Assembly: GCF_024345225.1 (NCBI RefSeq)
Contig: NZ_BROD01000001.1
Span: 1,622,362-1,686,361, forward strand
DNA length: 64,000 nt
Source of the DNA: Clostridium sp. TW13
GTDB taxonomy: Bacteria > Bacillota > Clostridia > Clostridiales > Clostridiaceae
Reading direction: 5' to 3'
Part shown: in pieces, positions 20,503-31,959 of the stretch
How positions within the stretch are numbered: the first letter of the stretch is position 1
Layout: every line of letters starts with the position of its first letter
Notes under the pieces: generated by a model
What the model was told of the DNA's origin: nothing
Database searches by the model: none
The model's input: the letters and a program-made list of their open reading frames with translations, nothing else
Program-made: the position numbers and the translations under genes

Positions 20503-21798
20503 ATGTATGAAATTTTCACTTTAAATAATGGATTACGCGTTGTAGCTGAAAACATCCCTTATGTTAATTCCGTGAGTGTAGGAATATTTGTATTAAACGG
20601 ATCTAGAAATGAATGTCCAGAATTAAATGGCATATCTCATTTTATAGAACATATGCTTTTTAAAGGTACTAACTCTAGAAGTTCTAAAGAGATAGTAGAA
20701 GCAATTGAAAATGTAGGGGGTCAACTTAATGCATATACTAGTAAGGAATCAACTTGCTATTATGTAAAAACTCTAAATACTCACATGGATCTTTGCTTTG
20801 ATATATTATCTGATATGCTTTTTAATAGCAAATTTTCTGAAGAAGATATTGAAAAAGAAAAAGCTGTAGTTATTGAAGAAATAAACATGGGTGAGGATAC
20901 CCCTGAGGATTTATTAGCTGATGTTTATGCAGAAACATGTTTTGGTAAAGATTCTTTAGGATTGCCTATATTAGGCACAAAGGATATAGTGAGCAGTTTT
21001 ACTCATGAAAAACTTATAAAATATAAAGAAGAAAGATATACTCCTCATAATTCAGTTTTATCCATATGTGGAAACTTTGATGTTAAGGTGTTAAAAGAAT
21101 TAATTGAAAAATATTTTTCATGTTGGGAATCAAAGAGCGAAATAATAACACAATATAGTACTCCGAAAATTTTATGTGATTTTCATAGTAAGGAAAAAAA
21201 TATAGAACAAGTACATATTAACTTGGGACTTAAAGGTCTTCCAATTGGTCATAAGTATGGCTATTCTCTAGTTTTGTTAAATACAATTTTAGGTGGAGGA
21301 GCCTCTTCTATTTTATTTCAAAAATTGAGAGAGGAACAAGGACTATGTTATAATGTAGCATCATATCCTCTTTCATTCAAGAATATAGGTATATTGAATT
21401 TGTATGTAGGTGTAGCACCTAGCAATGTAGAGAAGTCATTAGATATAATCAAAAGGGAAATTGATAAATTTAAGAAATTTAATATATCTGAAGAGCAATT
21501 ACAAATAAATAAAGAGAAAATTAAAGCTAACTACATGTTAAGTTCAGAAAGTACTAGTAGCAGAATGTTCAATAACGGAAAATCTATGTTATTTTTAGGC
21601 AAGGTTAATACACCTGAGCATATAATAAATAAGGTAGATTCAATAAATAGAGATGGCTTAGCTTATGTTTTAGAAAATTGCTTTAAGGATGGCGTAATTA
21701 ATGGCGCATTTGTAGGAAGAAATGTTGATTTAGACAAATGTATATTACAATTAGGTGATGATACTTTTGCATATAATCAAAAATATATAGAAATATAA
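20503..21798 (+). CDS. M16-family zinc peptidase (MlpA/YmxG-like)
   Basis: Pitrilysin-type processing peptidase. The protein has 431 aa. The inverted zinc motif HFIEH is at residues 46-50 and the third ligand is in the downstream EKAVVIEEINMGEDTPED segment. The C-terminal inactive half has the usual LREEQGLCYNVASYP. In Bacillus the same gene (mlpA) lies between pnp and ymxH, as here. The substrate is not known. Start ATG follows AAGGAGGACG. Confidence 0.9.
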   Translation: MYEIFTLNNGLRVVAENIPYVNSVSVGIFVLNGSRNECPELNGISHFIEHMLFKGTNSRSSKEIVEAIENVGGQLNAYTSKESTCYYVKTLNTHMDLCFDILSDMLFNSKFSEEDIEKEKAVVIEEINMGEDTPEDLLADVYAETCFGKDSLGLPILGTKDIVSSFTHEKLIKYKEERYTPHNSVLSICGNFDVKVLKELIEKYFSCWESKSEIITQYSTPKILCDFHSKEKNIEQVHINLGLKGLPIGHKYGYSLVLLNTILGGGASSILFQKLREEQGLCYNVASYPLSFKNIGILNLYVGVAPSNVEKSLDIIKREIDKFKKFNISEEQLQINKEKIKANYMLSSESTSSRMFNNGKSMLFLGKVNTPEHIINKVDSINRDGLAYVLENCFKDGVINGAFVGRNVDLDKCILQLGDDTFAYNQKYIEI

Positions 21799-21850
21799 AT
21801 TGTAATAAATCCTCTCCATGAAACATATTTTATTTTATGGAGGGGATAAA

Positions 21851-22126
21851 ATGAGTGAAAACATTAGATTATTAAGTGAAATCTCAAGATGTGAAATAAT
21901 AAATGTAAGTGATGGTGAAAAATATAACGCGATCATTAACAATGATATTATAATTGATGAGAATGGTTATTTGAAGTTTCTTATTGTAAATTTAGGAGCG
22001 GGTAAAATTAGCTTCTTTAATAAAAATGATTTTTTAGAGATCCCATGGGATACAGTAAAAAAAATAGGAGCAAAAACCATATTGATAGATGCTGATGAGG
22101 ACGTTATTACTAGATCTAAGCTTTAA
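21851..22126 (+). CDS. ymxH: YlmC/YmxH-family PRC-barrel protein
   Basis: Small protein of the sporulation-associated YlmC/YmxH family. The ATG at 21851 follows TGGAGGGGATAA. An upstream in-frame ATG at 21818 would include this site. The protein has 91 aa and consists of one PRC-barrel: LLSEISRCEIINVSDGEKYN at the start and KKIGAKTILIDADED near the end. The function is unknown. In Bacillus spoVFAB follows it; here aspartate kinase does. Confidence 0.85.
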   Translation: MSENIRLLSEISRCEIINVSDGEKYNAIINNDIIIDENGYLKFLIVNLGAGKISFFNKNDFLEIPWDTVKKIGAKTILIDADEDVITRSKL

Positions 22127-22139
22127 GAAGGATGTGAAT

Positions 22140-23333
22140 ATGTTGGATATACTTATTCAAAAATTTGGTGGGACATCAGTGTCAAATGAAGAAAAAAGAA
22201 CGCAAGTGGTTAAGAAAGTTAAAAAGGCATTAAAGGACGGATATAGACCTGTAGTAGTTGTTAGTGCTATGGGAAGAAAAGGAGAGCCTTATGCTACAGA
22301 TACTTTATTATCATTAATTGATGAATCTTTTAAAAATGATAATCATCAGGCTACAGACATGCTGATGTGTTGTGGCGAATTTATAAGTACAGTGGTAATG
22401 TGTAATGAGTTTTATAAACATGGTATAGATGCTATGCCTGTGACTGGTGGACAAGCGGGCATAATAACAAATGATGATTTTAATTTTGCTGAACCTGTTG
22501 AGACTGATATGACTTTTCTAAATTCGCTTTTAGAAAAAAATATAGTTCCAGTAGTATCAGGCTTTCAAGGAATAACTAAGGAAGGAATCTTTACTACATT
22601 AGGTAGAGGCGGTAGTGATACTTCTGCAGCCATTTTAGGGGTAGCACTTAATGCAAAAGAAATTGAAATCTATACAGATGTAGATGGTATTATGACAGCA
22701 GACCCAAGAATTGTTGGAGATGCAGAACTTATATCTAAGATAAGTTATAATGAAGTTTTCCAATTTGCAGAACAAGGTGCAAAGGTAATACATCCAAGAG
22801 CTGTTGAGACGGCTATGAAAGGGAATATTCCTATTGTAGTTAAAAATACAATGTCTGATTGTGAAGGAACTATAATAAATAGTGTTGGTGATATAACATC
22901 TGAAAAATTGTATACTGGTATAACTTCAGTAAGCAATAGAATACAGGTGAATATAAAATTATCTCTTAACAATAAGGAAAATTACAAACATGTATTAAGA
23001 GTTTTGGCTGATAATAATATAAGTTTAGATTTAATTAATATCTTCCCTAATGAAAAAATCTTCACTATAGATTCTAAAGATAAGCAAAACTTAGAAGAGA
23101 CATTAGCATCTATAGGAATTAAGTTTACTTTGATTGAAAATTGTAGCAAGATATCAATTATAGGTTCAAGAATTGCAGGAATTCCTGGAGTTGTAGCCAA
23201 GATTGTAGATACGTTAGATGAAGTTAATATCCCTGTATTACAAACTGCTGACTCACATACTACAATATGGTGTCTAATAGAGGACAAGCACACTAAAAAA
23301 GCAATTCAAACTCTTCATAATATTTTATTATAG
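22140..23333 (+). CDS. dapG: Aspartate kinase
   Basis: Phosphorylates aspartate, the first step to diaminopimelate, lysine, methionine and threonine. Start ATG 22140 follows AAGAAGG. The protein has 397 aa. The kinase domain has IQKFGGTSVS, VSAMGRKGEP, and GRGGSDTSAAILG; LYTDVDGI-type sequence (IYTDVDGIMTADP) completes the active site. Two ACT domains at the C-terminus imply allosteric control by an end product. The place after ymxH matches Bacillus dapG, which supports the symbol, but lysC-type regulation cannot be excluded. Confidence 0.88.
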   Translation: MLDILIQKFGGTSVSNEEKRTQVVKKVKKALKDGYRPVVVVSAMGRKGEPYATDTLLSLIDESFKNDNHQATDMLMCCGEFISTVVMCNEFYKHGIDAMPVTGGQAGIITNDDFNFAEPVETDMTFLNSLLEKNIVPVVSGFQGITKEGIFTTLGRGGSDTSAAILGVALNAKEIEIYTDVDGIMTADPRIVGDAELISKISYNEVFQFAEQGAKVIHPRAVETAMKGNIPIVVKNTMSDCEGTIINSVGDITSEKLYTGITSVSNRIQVNIKLSLNNKENYKHVLRVLADNNISLDLINIFPNEKIFTIDSKDKQNLEETLASIGIKFTLIENCSKISIIGSRIAGIPGVVAKIVDTLDEVNIPVLQTADSHTTIWCLIEDKHTKKAIQTLHNILL

Positions 23334-23385
23334 TATAATGCCTCATATTTATGTTTAAAATAACATGGATAGGAGGTATTTATTT

Positions 23386-24096
23386 ATGAGTGAAAATAGT
23401 AATGAAGATGAAAAAGAAAAAGATAAGGATAATGACAAGGAAGAGGATAAGAAAATAGAGGGGATAAAAGAATTAGGTAATACTAATAATGATCAACCAG
23501 ATAAAAGTATTCAAGTTTTAAATATAATAGGTCAGATAGAGGGGCATGCTATTTTATCACCTCAAACTAAGACAACTAAATATGAACATATGATACCACA
23601 GCTAATAGACATGGAACAAAATCCAAAGGTAAAAGGAGTTCTATTTGTATTAAACACTGTAGGAGGAGATGTAGAGGCAGGTTTGGCTATAGCGGAATTA
23701 ATAAGGAGCTTAAGCAAACCAACTGTATCTTTAGTTATAGGTGGCGGTCATTCTATTGGAGTTCCTCTTGCCACTGCATCTAATTATTCTTTTATATCAC
23801 CATCTGCTACAATGATAATACACCCTATAAGAATGAATGGCTTGATTATTGGTGTAGCACAAACATTTAATTATTTTAATAAAATGCAGGAAAGGATAAA
23901 TGAATTTATTCTTAGAACTTCTAAAATAGATGAAGACACATTAAAAAAGATGATGCTAAAAACAGACGAACTTTTAAATGATATGGGGACTATTCTTATT
24001 GGAAAAGAAGCTGTTGATTGCGGACTTATAGATGAGGTTGGAGGGGTAAAGGAGGCCTTGGGTAAATTAAAAGAGTTAATTGGTGAAGAACTATAG
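23386..24096 (+). CDS. tepA: ClpP-fold protease TepA (translocation-enhancing)
   Basis: Serine protease of the ClpP/crotonase superfamily, known in Bacillus as TepA/YmfB. From ATG 23386, after AGGAGGTAT, it has 236 aa. The first ~45 residues are highly charged and low in complexity (EDEKEKDKDNDKEEDKK). The ClpP-like core then shows NTVGGDVEAGLAIAELI, GGGHSIGVPLATAS with the probable nucleophile serine, and IIHPIRMNG with histidine. It precedes spoIIIE/ftsK, the Bacillus order. The biological substrate is unclear. Confidence 0.85.
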   Translation: MSENSNEDEKEKDKDNDKEEDKKIEGIKELGNTNNDQPDKSIQVLNIIGQIEGHAILSPQTKTTKYEHMIPQLIDMEQNPKVKGVLFVLNTVGGDVEAGLAIAELIRSLSKPTVSLVIGGGHSIGVPLATASNYSFISPSATMIIHPIRMNGLIIGVAQTFNYFNKMQERINEFILRTSKIDEDTLKKMMLKTDELLNDMGTILIGKEAVDCGLIDEVGGVKEALGKLKELIGEEL

Positions 24097-24119
24097 GATT
24101 ATCCATAGTTCTTTTTTCT
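24086..24119 (+). terminator. tepA terminator
   Basis: AAGAACTATAGGAT folds with ATCCATAGTTCTT and a following T-run. The tepA stop lies in the left arm. Confidence 0.8.
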
Positions 24120-24179
24120 TTATTTTATTTTGGAATTATCTTATAATTATATAAGAGAAAATAAAGAGGTGAAACAAAA

Positions 24180-26492
24180 GTGGCAAAAAAAGTTGCAAAA
24201 AAAAAAGTCAAACAGACTACTAGAAATACTGATATACATGGCATTATTGGTATAGCATTATCCTTGCTTTTAATGCTTGGACTATATACCAATGCTGTAG
24301 GATATTTTTCATATATATCAAAAACTATATTTGTATCCTTACTTGGTTTAGGAGCATTTATGTTACCGATATATCTTCTATATCTTTCATTCATTTATAT
24401 AAAAAATAAAGGCTCTATCATAATAAATAGAAGCCTTGTACTGATTACTGTAATAATTGTAAATACATTAATATTAGTACAGGCTCTTAATTTTGATTCT
24501 TATTATATAAAGTCAAATATTATGGGTAGTATTAAGGCTATTATTTATTCAAACAGCTGTTTTCATTCAGGAATATTAGGATTTCTTATATCTCTTCCTA
24601 TAATATTATTAATTGGAACTGTTGGAACTTATATAATGAACTTTTTTATATATCTTATTTGCTTAATATTAATATTTAATATTACACTTGAAGATATAGG
24701 GATAGAAATGAAAAATAAAGCAAAGCGTAAATCATCTAAAAATAGAGATGTGAAACCTATAAAGGAATCAAAAGAAAAATTTATAGAATTAGCACCTAAG
24801 TCTGAATCTAACGATGTACAAGAAAAAAATGAATTTATAAGTGGTATTAACAATAAAATAAAGATTTTGGATTTTATGAAGAATGCTGCTTTGGATGAAG
24901 ATGAGGGTCTAAGTCCAGAAGATCAAGTTGCGGCAGAAACTGTAGAACTTGATAATTCTACTAATACTAAGTCTAAGAAAAATGAGCTTGATAATAAAGT
25001 AAAAGAATCAATTAATAAAGAACTAAATGAAAAAATATCACAAAATAATACTGATATATCTAAGTATGATTATCCAGATTCAAATCTACTTAATAACAAC
25101 TCAAAGAGTAAAATGAATAAAGAAGATAAGCAAGAACTTTTATCAAATGTAGATAAGCTTGAGGAAACTCTTAATTCTTTTGGTGTAGAGGCAAATATAC
25201 TACAAGTAACAAAAGGTCCTTCTGTTACTAGATATGAATTACAACCTAAGGCTGGAGTTAAAGTAAGTAAGATAGTTAATTTAGCAGATGATATAGCTTT
25301 AAGTTTAGCAGCTAATGGAGTAAGAATTGAAGCTCCTATACCAGGTAAATCTGCTGTAGGTATCGAAGTTCCTAACAGAGAACTATCTCCAGTGTCTATT
25401 AAAGAACTTATAGACTCAGAGGAGTTTATTAATTCAAATAAGAAGTTAGCGTTTGCCTTAGGAAAAGATATTGCAGGTAAATGTGTAGTTGGAGATTTAA
25501 GTAGAATGCCTCACATGCTTATAGCAGGGGCTACAGGTTCTGGTAAAAGTGTATGTATAAACACAATGATTATTAGTCTACTTTATAAATATTCACCACA
25601 GGAAGTAAAGCTATTGATGATTGACCCAAAAGTCGTTGAATTAAATGTGTATAATGGTATTCCTCAACTTTTAATTCCTGTAGTTACTGATCCTAAAAAA
25701 GCAGCTGCTGCTTTGAATTGGGCTGTAAATGAAATGACAAGAAGGTATAAGCTTTTTGCGGACAATGGTGTTAGAAATATAGAATCTTATAATGGACTTT
25801 TTGAAAAGGGTACTGTAGAAGAGAAGCTGCCTTCAATTGTAATAATAGTAGATGAGCTTGCAGATTTAATGATGGCATGTCCTAAGGACGTAGAAGATTA
25901 TATTTGTAGATTAGCTCAAATGGCTAGAGCAGCTGGAATGCATTTAGTTATAGCTACGCAAAGACCTTCTGTAGATGTAATTACAGGGGTAATAAAGGCC
26001 AATATACCTTCAAGAATTTCTTTTGCAGTGTCTTCACAAATAGATTCTAGAACTATACTTGATTGTAGTGGTGCCGAAAAACTTTTAGGTAAAGGGGATA
26101 TGCTTTATTATCCATTAGGAGAAGCAAAGCCAGTGAGAATTCAAGGATGCTTTATTTCAGAAGAAGAGGTAGAAAATGTAGTTAACTATATAAAGAGTAG
26201 TGAAGAACCTGTTGAATATGAAAATGAAATTATAGAGCATATAAATAGTGAGACTGTTGAGAGTAATTCAGAAGCAAATAATGAAGATAGAGATGAGCTT
26301 ATAGATGAAGCTATAAGAATTGTTGTGGAATATAACCAAGTATCTACTTCATTTTTACAAAGAAAACTTAAAATAGGATTTAATAGGGCTGCTAGAATTG
26401 TAGAACAACTTGAAGAAATGTCTATAATAGGACCTAAAGAAGGAAGCAAACCTAGACAAATTTTAATTGACAAAGATGAACTTGAAAATTAA
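24180..26492 (+). CDS. DNA translocase FtsK/SpoIIIE
   Basis: Membrane-anchored ATPase that pumps chromosomes through division or sporulation septa. Start GTG 24180 follows AGAGGTGAAA. The protein has 770 aa. The N-terminal ~170 residues hold four or so membrane helices, followed by a charged linker, the alpha-beta domain ([20 protein letters not shown]) and the motor with Walker [11 protein letters not shown] at about 450. Walker B is in [12 protein letters not shown]. The gamma winged helix ([20 protein letters not shown]) reads KOPS/SRS sites. Position after tepA favours SpoIIIE. Confidence 0.94.
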   Translation: MAKKVAKKKVKQTTRNTDIHGIIGIALSLLLMLGLYTNAVGYFSYISKTIFVSLLGLGAFMLPIYLLYLSFIYIKNKGSIIINRSLVLITVIIVNTLILVQALNFDSYYIKSNIMGSIKAIIYSNSCFHSGILGFLISLPIILLIGTVGTYIMNFFIYLICLILIFNITLEDIGIEMKNKAKRKSSKNRDVKPIKESKEKFIELAPKSESNDVQEKNEFISGINNKIKILDFMKNAALDEDEGLSPEDQVAAETVELDNSTNTKSKKNELDNKVKESINKELNEKISQNNTDISKYDYPDSNLLNNNSKSKMNKEDKQELLSNVDKLEETLNSFGVEANILQVTKGPSVTRYELQPKAGVKVSKIVNLADDIALSLAANGVRIEAPIPGKSAVGIEVPNRELSPVSIKELIDSEEFINSNKKLAFALGKDIAGKCVVGDLSRMPHMLIAGATGSGKSVCINTMIISLLYKYSPQEVKLLMIDPKVVELNVYNGIPQLLIPVVTDPKKAAAALNWAVNEMTRRYKLFADNGVRNIESYNGLFEKGTVEEKLPSIVIIVDELADLMMACPKDVEDYICRLAQMARAAGMHLVIATQRPSVDVITGVIKANIPSRISFAVSSQIDSRTILDCSGAEKLLGKGDMLYYPLGEAKPVRIQGCFISEEEVENVVNYIKSSEEPVEYENEIIEHINSETVESNSEANNEDRDELIDEAIRIVVEYNQVSTSFLQRKLKIGFNRAARIVEQLEEMSIIGPKEGSKPRQILIDKDELEN

Positions 26493-26592
26493 TTTTTGCA
26501 AACTTTACTATTTGTTAATTAAAAAATGCTTGTGTTAAAGAATAAACAGTTTTAAAATAAAGAATGAATTATAACATCAGGAGGAAAATAAC

Positions 26593-27927
26593 TTGAAAAA
26601 ATACAAGATAGGATTAGTAAGCTTAGGCTGTGATAAGAACAGAGTTGATTCGGAAATAATGCTTGGTGCTGTAACTAAAGATTATGAATTAACTAATGAC
26701 CCTGTAGAGGCTGATATAATAATTGTTAATACCTGTGGCTTTATAGAAAAGGCTAAAGAAGAATCAATCAATACAATATTGGAAATGGCAGAATATAAAA
26801 AGAAACATAATTGTAAGCTATTAATAGCTACTGGATGTCTTACTCAAAGATATGGTGCAGAGATTATGGAGTTAATGCCTGAGATTGATATAATTTTAGG
26901 GGTAAATGATTATTTTAAGATAAATTTATATATAGAAAAGTTTATCAATGATAATAACAAAATAGCTAAATTAGATTATAGCGATGTTAACATAAATGAA
27001 GGAGAAAGAATTATAAGTACAGATAAGCAAACAGCTTATTTAAGAATTTCTGAAGGTTGTGATGGATTCTGTACCTATTGTATAATTCCTAAGATAAGAG
27101 GTAAGTACAGAAGCAGAACAAAGGAGAACATACTTAAGGAAGCTAGAGCTTTAGCTAGTAGTGGAGTTAAAGAAGTTATTTTAATAGCCCAAGATACAAC
27201 AAAATATGGTGTTGATCTTTATGGAGAAAAGAAATTACATGAACTTATGCATGAAATTTCAGAAGTTGAAGGCATTGAATGGATAAGAGTTTTATATTGC
27301 TATCCAGAAGAAATTTATGATGAAATGATACAAGAAATTAAAAACAACAATAAGATATGCAAGTATCTTGATTTACCTATACAGCATATTAGTGATAACA
27401 TTCTTAAGAGAATGGGTAGACGAACTTCAAAACAAGATATAATTGATAAGATTACAGAACTTCGTCGTAATGTACCAGATATAACTTTAAGAACTTCATT
27501 AATTGTTGGATTCCCAGGAGAAACAGAGGAAGATTTTGAAGAATTAAAACAATTTTTAATAGATACAAAATTAAATAATGTAGGAGTGTTCACATATTCT
27601 CAGGAAGAGGGAACTCCAGCAGCTATTATGCCAAATCAAGTTGAAGAAAGCACTAAGAAAAAGAGAGAAAGAGAATTAATGCTTATACAAAAAGAAATAT
27701 TTGAAAAAAATAATAGTTTAAAGCTTGGAAAGATTTACAACGTTTTAATAGAAGGTTATAATGGTAAGGAGTATATAGGAAGAAATTTTGAAATGGCTCC
27801 AGAAGTGGATGGATCTATTTTGATTACATCATCCAGTGAACTTAAAAAAGGCGAATTCGTTAAAGTTAAAATCACAGGCAAAATGGAGTATGATTTAATA
27901 GGAGTTGTTTTTGATGAACTTAGCTAA
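26593..27927 (+). CDS. rimO: Ribosomal protein S12 methylthiotransferase
   Basis: Radical-SAM enzyme that methylthiolates an aspartate of S12. Start TTG 26593 follows TCAGGAGGAAAA. The protein has 444 aa. The N-terminal UPF0004 cluster ligands are C13, C48 and C82; the radical-SAM motif CDGFCTYC gives C156, C160 and C163; the C-terminal TRAM domain starts near residue 375. It differs from MiaB, which is encoded separately at 46979. It overlaps pgsA by 14 bp. Confidence 0.95.
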   Translation: MKKYKIGLVSLGCDKNRVDSEIMLGAVTKDYELTNDPVEADIIIVNTCGFIEKAKEESINTILEMAEYKKKHNCKLLIATGCLTQRYGAEIMELMPEIDIILGVNDYFKINLYIEKFINDNNKIAKLDYSDVNINEGERIISTDKQTAYLRISEGCDGFCTYCIIPKIRGKYRSRTKENILKEARALASSGVKEVILIAQDTTKYGVDLYGEKKLHELMHEISEVEGIEWIRVLYCYPEEIYDEMIQEIKNNNKICKYLDLPIQHISDNILKRMGRRTSKQDIIDKITELRRNVPDITLRTSLIVGFPGETEEDFEELKQFLIDTKLNNVGVFTYSQEEGTPAAIMPNQVEESTKKKRERELMLIQKEIFEKNNSLKLGKIYNVLIEGYNGKEYIGRNFEMAPEVDGSILITSSSELKKGEFVKVKITGKMEYDLIGVVFDELS

Positions 27928-28504
27928 TAAATTAACTATACTTAGAATTTTTTTAGTTCCAATTTTTCTTATTGTTATTGCATTTAAAGATATACCATAT
28001 GGAACTACAATTGCAACAATAATATTCGTATTAGCATCAATAACAGATAAGCTAGATGGATATATAGCAAGAAGTAGAAATCAAATTACAAAGTTTGGAA
28101 AGTTTATGGACCCATTAGCAGATAAATTATTAGTGACGTCTGCTTTAATAGTCTTGGTAGAATTTAGAGTTATTCCAAACTGGGCTGCTACAATTATAAT
28201 TGCAAGAGAATTTGCAGTATCAGGATTAAGAACCTTGGCTGCATCAGATGGAATAGTAATAGCAGCTAGCAAGTGGGGAAAGGCTAAGACGTTTATTCAA
28301 ATAGTAGCTATAGTAAGTTTACTGGTACAATTGAACATAAGCTTGTCTCCTGAATGGGCAGCTAAAGTAGCAAATAATGTTTATTTAAGTACTTTTTTCA
28401 GTACAGGAACAACAATTTTATTATATTTAGCTGTTATAATCACAATAATTTCTGGTGTTGATTACTTTATAAAAAATAAAAATGCAATTAATGTTAATGA
28501 GTAA
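27914..28504 (+). CDS. pgsA: CDP-diacylglycerol-glycerol-3-phosphate 3-phosphatidyltransferase
   Basis: Membrane enzyme making phosphatidylglycerol phosphate. ATG 27914, inside the end of rimO, gives 196 aa beginning [19 protein letters not shown], the usual start. The CDP-alcohol transferase motif is complete (DGYIAR, then G and D spaced as expected in [11 protein letters not shown]). Several hydrophobic helices are seen. Coupled with rimO. In Bacillus cinA lies between pgsA and recA; here recA follows directly after a terminator. Confidence 0.94.
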   Translation: MNLANKLTILRIFLVPIFLIVIAFKDIPYGTTIATIIFVLASITDKLDGYIARSRNQITKFGKFMDPLADKLLVTSALIVLVEFRVIPNWAATIIIAREFAVSGLRTLAASDGIVIAASKWGKAKTFIQIVAIVSLLVQLNISLSPEWAAKVANNVYLSTFFSTGTTILLYLAVIITIISGVDYFIKNKNAINVNE

Positions 28505-28541
28505 TGTTTAAAAAAACTAAAAAAGGTAATACTATGAAATG

Positions 28542-28572
28542 AAAGCTCCATTATATACCAAATGGAGCTTTT
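28542..28572. terminator. pgsA terminator
   Basis: AAAGCTCCATT (28542-28552) pairs with AATGGAGCTTT (28561-28571). It separates pgsA from the recA promoter only 8 bp further on. Confidence 0.85.
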
Positions 28573-28579
28573 AAATTAG

Positions 28580-28608
28580 TTGACAATACAATAAAAGCGT
28601 TTTATAAT
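28580..28608 (+). promoter_or_regulatory. recA promoter, consensus sigma-A
   Basis: TTGACA (28580-28585), 17-nt spacer, TATAAT (28603-28608): both hexamers match the consensus exactly. Confidence 0.9.
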
Positions 28609-28617
28609 ATAAATACA

Positions 28618-28629
28618 GAACAGATGTTC
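28618..28629 (+). promoter_or_regulatory. LexA (SOS) box of recA
   Basis: GAACAGATGTTC fits the Gram-positive SOS consensus GAAC-N4-GTTC. It covers the expected transcription start, 10 bp after the -10 box, so LexA binding would block recA transcription. Confidence 0.85.
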
Positions 28630-28655
28630 TTGATGAATGAAAGGTTGGTGTTTTT

Positions 28656-29729
28656 ATGAGTATAGATGAAGAAAAGTTAAAAGCTATTGAAGCTGCTATG
28701 GGAAAAATAGAAAAGCAATTCGGTAAAGGCTCAGTAATGAAATTAGGAGAACATAGCACTTTAAATTTAGCAGCTATTTCTACAGGTTGTTTAGATTTGG
28801 ATATCGCACTAGGTATAGGTGGCGTTCCAAGAGGAAGAATTATAGAAATTTATGGGCCAGAATCTTCAGGTAAGACTACTGTAGCTTTACATATATCTGC
28901 TGAAGCACAAAAGATAGGTGGAGCAGTTGCATTTATAGATGCTGAGCATGCACTAGATCCTGGTTATGCTAAAAATTTAGGTGTAGATATCGAAAACCTT
29001 ATTGTTTCTCAACCAGATACAGGAGAACAAGCGTTAGAAATAGCTGAAGCTTTAGTGCGTTCAGGAGCTATAGATGTAGTTGTAGTAGACTCTGTAGCAG
29101 CACTTGTACCAAGAGCTGAAATTGAAGGAGAAATGGGAGATTCTCACGTTGGACTTCAAGCAAGATTAATGTCACAAGCATTAAGAAAATTGACTGGAAC
29201 AATTAATAAATCTAATTGTATAGTTGTATTTATTAATCAATTAAGAGAAAAAGTTGGTGTAATGTTCGGAAACCCTGAAACAACTCCAGGTGGTAGAGCA
29301 TTAAAATTCTATGCATCTGTTAGATTAGATGTTAGAAGGATAGATTCAATTAAGCAAGGGGATGCTATCTTAGGTAACAGAACTAGAGTTAAGGTTACTA
29401 AAAATAAAGTAGCTCCACCATTTAAACAAGCAGAATTTGATATTATGTATAATGAAGGAATATCAAGATTTGGTAATATTGTTGATGTAGGAGTTAAGGA
29501 TGAAATAATTCAAAAAAGTGGTGCTTGGTTCTCATACGGAGATATAAGATTAGGTCAAGGAAGAGAAAATGCTAAGCAATTCTTAAAAGAGAATCCTGAT
29601 ATAGCTTTAGAAATAGAAAATATGATAAGAACTAAATACGACTTACCTACAGTAGCTGTTAAAGAAACTGAGACAGTTAATAAGAAGGAATCTAAAAAAG
29701 AATCTAAGTCTGTTTCTTCAGAAGCATAA
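28656..29729 (+). CDS. recA: Recombinase RecA
   Basis: ATP-dependent strand-exchange protein and co-protease for LexA. The protein has 357 aa. Walker [10 protein letters not shown] is at 67-75, the L1/L2 loops surround [18 protein letters not shown], and [18 protein letters not shown]-type sequence follows. The C-terminal tail is rich in Lys/Ser/Glu. Expression is monocistronic, from a consensus promoter with a LexA box and ended by a perfect 14-bp terminator. No intein is present. Confidence 0.98.
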   Translation: MSIDEEKLKAIEAAMGKIEKQFGKGSVMKLGEHSTLNLAAISTGCLDLDIALGIGGVPRGRIIEIYGPESSGKTTVALHISAEAQKIGGAVAFIDAEHALDPGYAKNLGVDIENLIVSQPDTGEQALEIAEALVRSGAIDVVVVDSVAALVPRAEIEGEMGDSHVGLQARLMSQALRKLTGTINKSNCIVVFINQLREKVGVMFGNPETTPGGRALKFYASVRLDVRRIDSIKQGDAILGNRTRVKVTKNKVAPPFKQAEFDIMYNEGISRFGNIVDVGVKDEIIQKSGAWFSYGDIRLGQGRENAKQFLKENPDIALEIENMIRTKYDLPTVAVKETETVNKKESKKESKSVSSEA

Positions 29730-29741
29730 TAATTTATTAAT

Positions 29742-29773
29742 AAAAGTCCATTTGATTTGTCAAATGGACTTTT
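29742..29773. terminator. recA terminator
   Basis: AAAAGTCCATTTGA (29742-29755) and its exact complement TCAAATGGACTTTT (29760-29773), loop of 4 nt. Confidence 0.9.
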
Positions 29774-29962
29774 AAAATTAAAATTTAATAGATTTATATA
29801 TGAAATAATTATCTCATCTTGACAATTTATTAATTTTATTATAAGATTATAACAAATACTGGTTTATCATATTCAAAAAAACAGTAAGAATACCTTGACA
29901 CCTTACACGCTTTCTATTACTGGATTATAGATGGCCTAAATTGATGCGAGGAGGTGTTAATT

Positions 29963-31504
29963 ATGGATCCTATTATTTATTTTATAATAGACATAGTTGT
30001 ACTAGTGTTATTAGCAATTGTGGAGATTATATTAATAAAAAATGCGTCTAAGAAGAGAATTTTAGATTTAGAAGCTGAATCTAGAACTACTCTTGAAGCA
30101 GCGCAAAAAGAAGCTGAAGCTTTGAAAAAAGAATCAGTTTTAGAAGCAAAAGAAGAAGTGCACAAACTTAGAAGTGATTGTGACAAAGAATTAAGAGAAA
30201 GAAGAAATGAAATTCAAAGATTAGAAAGAAGAAATATTCAAAGAGAAGAATCACTTGATAAGAAGGGTGACCTTCTAGAGAAAAAAGACAACGAACTTAG
30301 TAATAAAATGCAAGAAATAAAAGAGGTAGAAAATCAAGCTCATAAGCTTTATGCAAAGCAAAGAGAAGAACTTGAAAGAATATCAAATTTATCAAGCGAA
30401 GATGCTAAACAAATACTATTAGATCAAGTCAATAGAGAAATTAATCATGATGTAGCAATTATGATTAAGGAAGTTGAGACAAGAGCTAAGGAAGAAGCAG
30501 ATAAGAGAGCAAGAGAAATTATTACAACCGCAATTCAAAGATGTGCTGCTGATCATGTATCTGAAACTACTGTTCATGTTGTAGCCCTTCCTAACGATGA
30601 AATGAAAGGAAGAATTATCGGTAGAGAAGGAAGAAACATAAGAACATTAGAAACATTAACAGGAGTTGATTTAATAATTGATGATACTCCAGAAGCAGTT
30701 ATCCTGTCTAGCTTTGATCCTATAAGAAGAGAAGTTGCTAGAATTGCCTTAGAAAAACTAATCGTTGATGGCAGAATACATCCTGCTAGAATAGAAGAAA
30801 TGGTTGATAGGGCAACTAAAGATGTAGAAAATGACATTAAGGAAGAAGGAGAACAAGCAACCTTTGAAACTGGTGTTCATGGATTACATCCAGAAGTGAT
30901 TAAACTTCTTGGTAGATTAAAATATAGAACAAGTTACGGTCAAAATGTTTTAAAGCATTCCATAGAAGTTTCATATTTAGCAGGCTTAATGGCATCTGAA
31001 TTAGGTTTAGATGTTAATATTGCTAAGAGAGCGGGTTTACTGCATGATATTGGTAAGGGCGTAGATCAAGAATATGAAGGCCCTCATGCTATTATAGGTG
31101 GTGACCTAGCGAAGAAATATCGTGAATCACCTGTAATTGTTAATGCAATTGCAGCACATCATGGTGATGTGGAGATGATTTCAATGGAAGCAGTGTTAGT
31201 TCAAGCAGCAGATGCAATATCAGCTGCAAGACCTGGTGCAAGAAGAGAAACTTTAGAAGCTTATATCAAGCGTCTAGAGAAATTAGAGGAAATTGCAAAC
31301 TCATACGAAGGTGTGGAAAAGTCATATGCTATTCAAGCTGGTAGAGAAATTAGAATTATAGTTAAACCAGAATGTGTTGACGATGCTGGGGCTGTTGAAA
31401 TGGCTAGAAATATGGTTAAAAACATTGAGGAGCAATTAGAATATCCTGGTCAAATAAAAGTAAATATAATTAGAGAAACCCGTGCAGTTGACTATGCTAA
31501 ATAA
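29963..31504 (+). CDS. rny: Ribonuclease Y
   Basis: Membrane-bound endoribonuclease that starts mRNA decay in Firmicutes. ATG 29963 follows CGAGGAGGTG; the longer frame from GTG 29954 is inside that site. The protein has 513 aa. It has an N-terminal membrane helix (about 2-25), a long coiled coil to about 200, a KH domain ([15 protein letters not shown], about 216) and the HD domain with [11 protein letters not shown] at about 360. The order recA-rny-spoVS matches Bacillus. Confidence 0.96.
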   Translation: MDPIIYFIIDIVVLVLLAIVEIILIKNASKKRILDLEAESRTTLEAAQKEAEALKKESVLEAKEEVHKLRSDCDKELRERRNEIQRLERRNIQREESLDKKGDLLEKKDNELSNKMQEIKEVENQAHKLYAKQREELERISNLSSEDAKQILLDQVNREINHDVAIMIKEVETRAKEEADKRAREIITTAIQRCAADHVSETTVHVVALPNDEMKGRIIGREGRNIRTLETLTGVDLIIDDTPEAVILSSFDPIRREVARIALEKLIVDGRIHPARIEEMVDRATKDVENDIKEEGEQATFETGVHGLHPEVIKLLGRLKYRTSYGQNVLKHSIEVSYLAGLMASELGLDVNIAKRAGLLHDIGKGVDQEYEGPHAIIGGDLAKKYRESPVIVNAIAAHHGDVEMISMEAVLVQAADAISAARPGARRETLEAYIKRLEKLEEIANSYEGVEKSYAIQAGREIRIIVKPECVDDAGAVEMARNMVKNIEEQLEYPGQIKVNIIRETRAVDYAK

Positions 31505-31509
31505 TTTTA

Positions 31510-31545
31510 AAAATACATTTTGTGAAAACAAAATGTATTTTTTTA
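31510..31545. terminator. rny terminator
   Basis: AAAATACATTTTG (31510-31522) pairs with CAAAATGTATTTT (31529-31541) and continues into T. Confidence 0.85.
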
Positions 31546-31681
31546 TATAAAAGTAAAATTAAAGAAGGAATTTTACAAAATTTATAGAATATATATAGAG
31601 AGATATGAGATTGCATGCTTTTTTTTATTAGTTGCGTGTAAACGATATCTGTAATCGATTATACTAGGGGGTCTTTAAATA

Positions 31682-31942
31682 ATGGAAGTATTAAAAGTTT
31701 CAACAAAATCAAATCCAAATTCAGTAGCAGGAGCACTAGCGGCTATCATAAAAGAAAAGAATATCGTGGAAATCCAAGCTGTGGGCGCAGGAGCTATTAA
31801 TCAAGCGGTTAAAGCAATAGCAATTGCTAGAGGCTTTGTGGCACCGAGTGGAAAAGATATAGTTTGCATACCAGCTTTTACAGATATAGAAATTGACGGG
31901 GAAGAAAGAACAGCAATAAAGTTAATAATACAACCTAGATAG
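31682..31942 (+). CDS. spoVS: Stage V sporulation protein S
   Basis: Alba-like nucleic-acid-binding regulator needed for late sporulation stages in Bacillus. The protein has 86 aa. It begins MEVLKVSTKSNPNSVAGALA, with VEIQAVGAGAINQAVKAIAI following; this sequence is almost invariant in spore formers. Start ATG follows GGGGGTC. It is monocistronic, with a terminator after the stop. Its presence, together with SpoIIIE-type translocase and YmxH, points to an endospore former. Confidence 0.96.
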   Translation: MEVLKVSTKSNPNSVAGALAAIIKEKNIVEIQAVGAGAINQAVKAIAIARGFVAPSGKDIVCIPAFTDIEIDGEERTAIKLIIQPR

Positions 31943-31959
31943 AATATTGAATCTGTAAT

